A stretch of 64,000 nt of DNA from Liolophura sinensis (Eukaryota; Mollusca; Polyplacophora; Chitonida; Chitonidae): the NCBI RefSeq assembly GCF_032854445.1, contig NC_088295.1:72754028-72818027 (forward strand), written 5' to 3'. This document shows positions 63,491-64,000 of the stretch, piece by piece; positions within the stretch are counted from its first letter, which is position 1; each line of letters starts with the position of its first letter. The position numbers and the translations under genes were made by a program. Under the pieces are notes generated by a model, which was not told the DNA's origin, made no database searches, and saw only the letters and a list, made by a program, of their open reading frames with translations.

Positions 63491-64000
63491 AAAATGGAAC
63501 ATTTGGTTTAATCTGATGAAACTGTAAGGATGGTATCGTGAAATTGCAGGCTAGGTGGGTTGTATAGTGGAACTGGTAGCTGAGCAAAAGTATATTTTGT
63601 CAATGAAAAGAGTGCAGTGAATAGTAGATGTATTTATGTAAACCTTAGGTTAATTAAATTAATTGTTGAGGTCTATTTTCAACAATTTCTATATCTACCT
63701 GCCTCACCGTTTAATTGTCGAATTAAAAAAAGTGGTAAGTCCATTCTGTAAGGCACTTTGCAGAAGGAAGAGGGCTTTTAAACCCACATTGAAAGGGCTG
63801 GTGTGCAGTAATGATAATAAGACCTTTATTACTGCTCCTGCAACTGTTAATCCATTACCAAGTGGAAATGTTGTTGCAATCCACACAAATATTTCCTTCT
63901 CGCTTGTCAAAATAACATGGCGTGTTGGTTACACATAGATCTCAGATACGGAAATCAACCTAACACGATGAGACCACGCTGCCCGTCCTAAATGACAACT
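63491..64000 (+). other. DARS1 intron 5, continuing out of the window
   Basis: The next DARS1 exon (family sequence resumes around 'IYVISLAEPRLP' in human) is not found before the window end. One open frame at 63663-63938 has no confident match. Confidence 0.5.

Noticed and set aside
63663-63938. Plus-strand frame of 91 codons containing CKALCRRKRAFK
   Set aside because: It faintly resembles the linker region of LINE polyproteins, but one short similarity is not enough to call an element.
1-64000. CRISPR arrays, operons, tRNA or rRNA genes
   Set aside because: The DNA is animal nuclear sequence. Tandem arrays present are micro- and minisatellites, and tRNA-like segments belong to SINE heads.

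Overview
The window is animal nuclear DNA: AT-rich, intron-rich and full of short interspersed elements (SINEs), TA microsatellites and decayed LINEs. The tRNA-derived SINE whose 3' part reads 'ataatgctggccgccgtcg...' is of a kind I associate with molluscs and other lophotrochozoans, so I infer a marine spiralian. No species can be named from the sequence alone. Genes were built by hand from conserved protein blocks, splice consensus and phase continuity.

Layout. (1) 1-2160: 5' end of an EF-hand gene (essential myosin light chain/calmodulin-like) on the minus strand, with two short coding exons. (2) 2160-7740: intergenic DNA with one SINE. (3) 7769-21407, plus strand: a complete six-exon PM20D2-type M20 dipeptidase, 396 codons. 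Intron 4 holds two broken non-LTR retrotransposons lying tail to tail. It also holds a roughly 0.9 kb array of degenerate copies of the 3' splice site that ends the intron. (4) 21408-32274: mostly noncoding, with SINEs, a small MITE-like element and possibly the 3' UTR of the next gene. (5) 59155-32275, minus strand: a large zinc-finger gene with seven coding exons and about 1219 residues. It begins with MSRRKQNKPQH, the N-terminal NuRD-recruitment motif known from SALL, BCL11 and FOG proteins, but its 12 fingers match none of those families that I can recognise. Its first intron (about 19 kb) carries young SINEs and a 2.7 kb fold-back repeat. (6) 59376-end, plus strand: 5' half of cytosolic aspartyl-tRNA synthetase (DARS1). 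It diverges from the zinc-finger gene with 220 bp between start codons, so the two probably share a bidirectional promoter.

The genes do not form a functional pathway; this is an ordinary animal gene neighbourhood. The items most worth following are the zinc-finger protein (NuRD motif, CtBP-like motif, two phospho-SUMO motifs, a duplicated split-finger exon cassette and a frame problem in exon 2) and the splice-acceptor minisatellite in PM20D2 intron 4.
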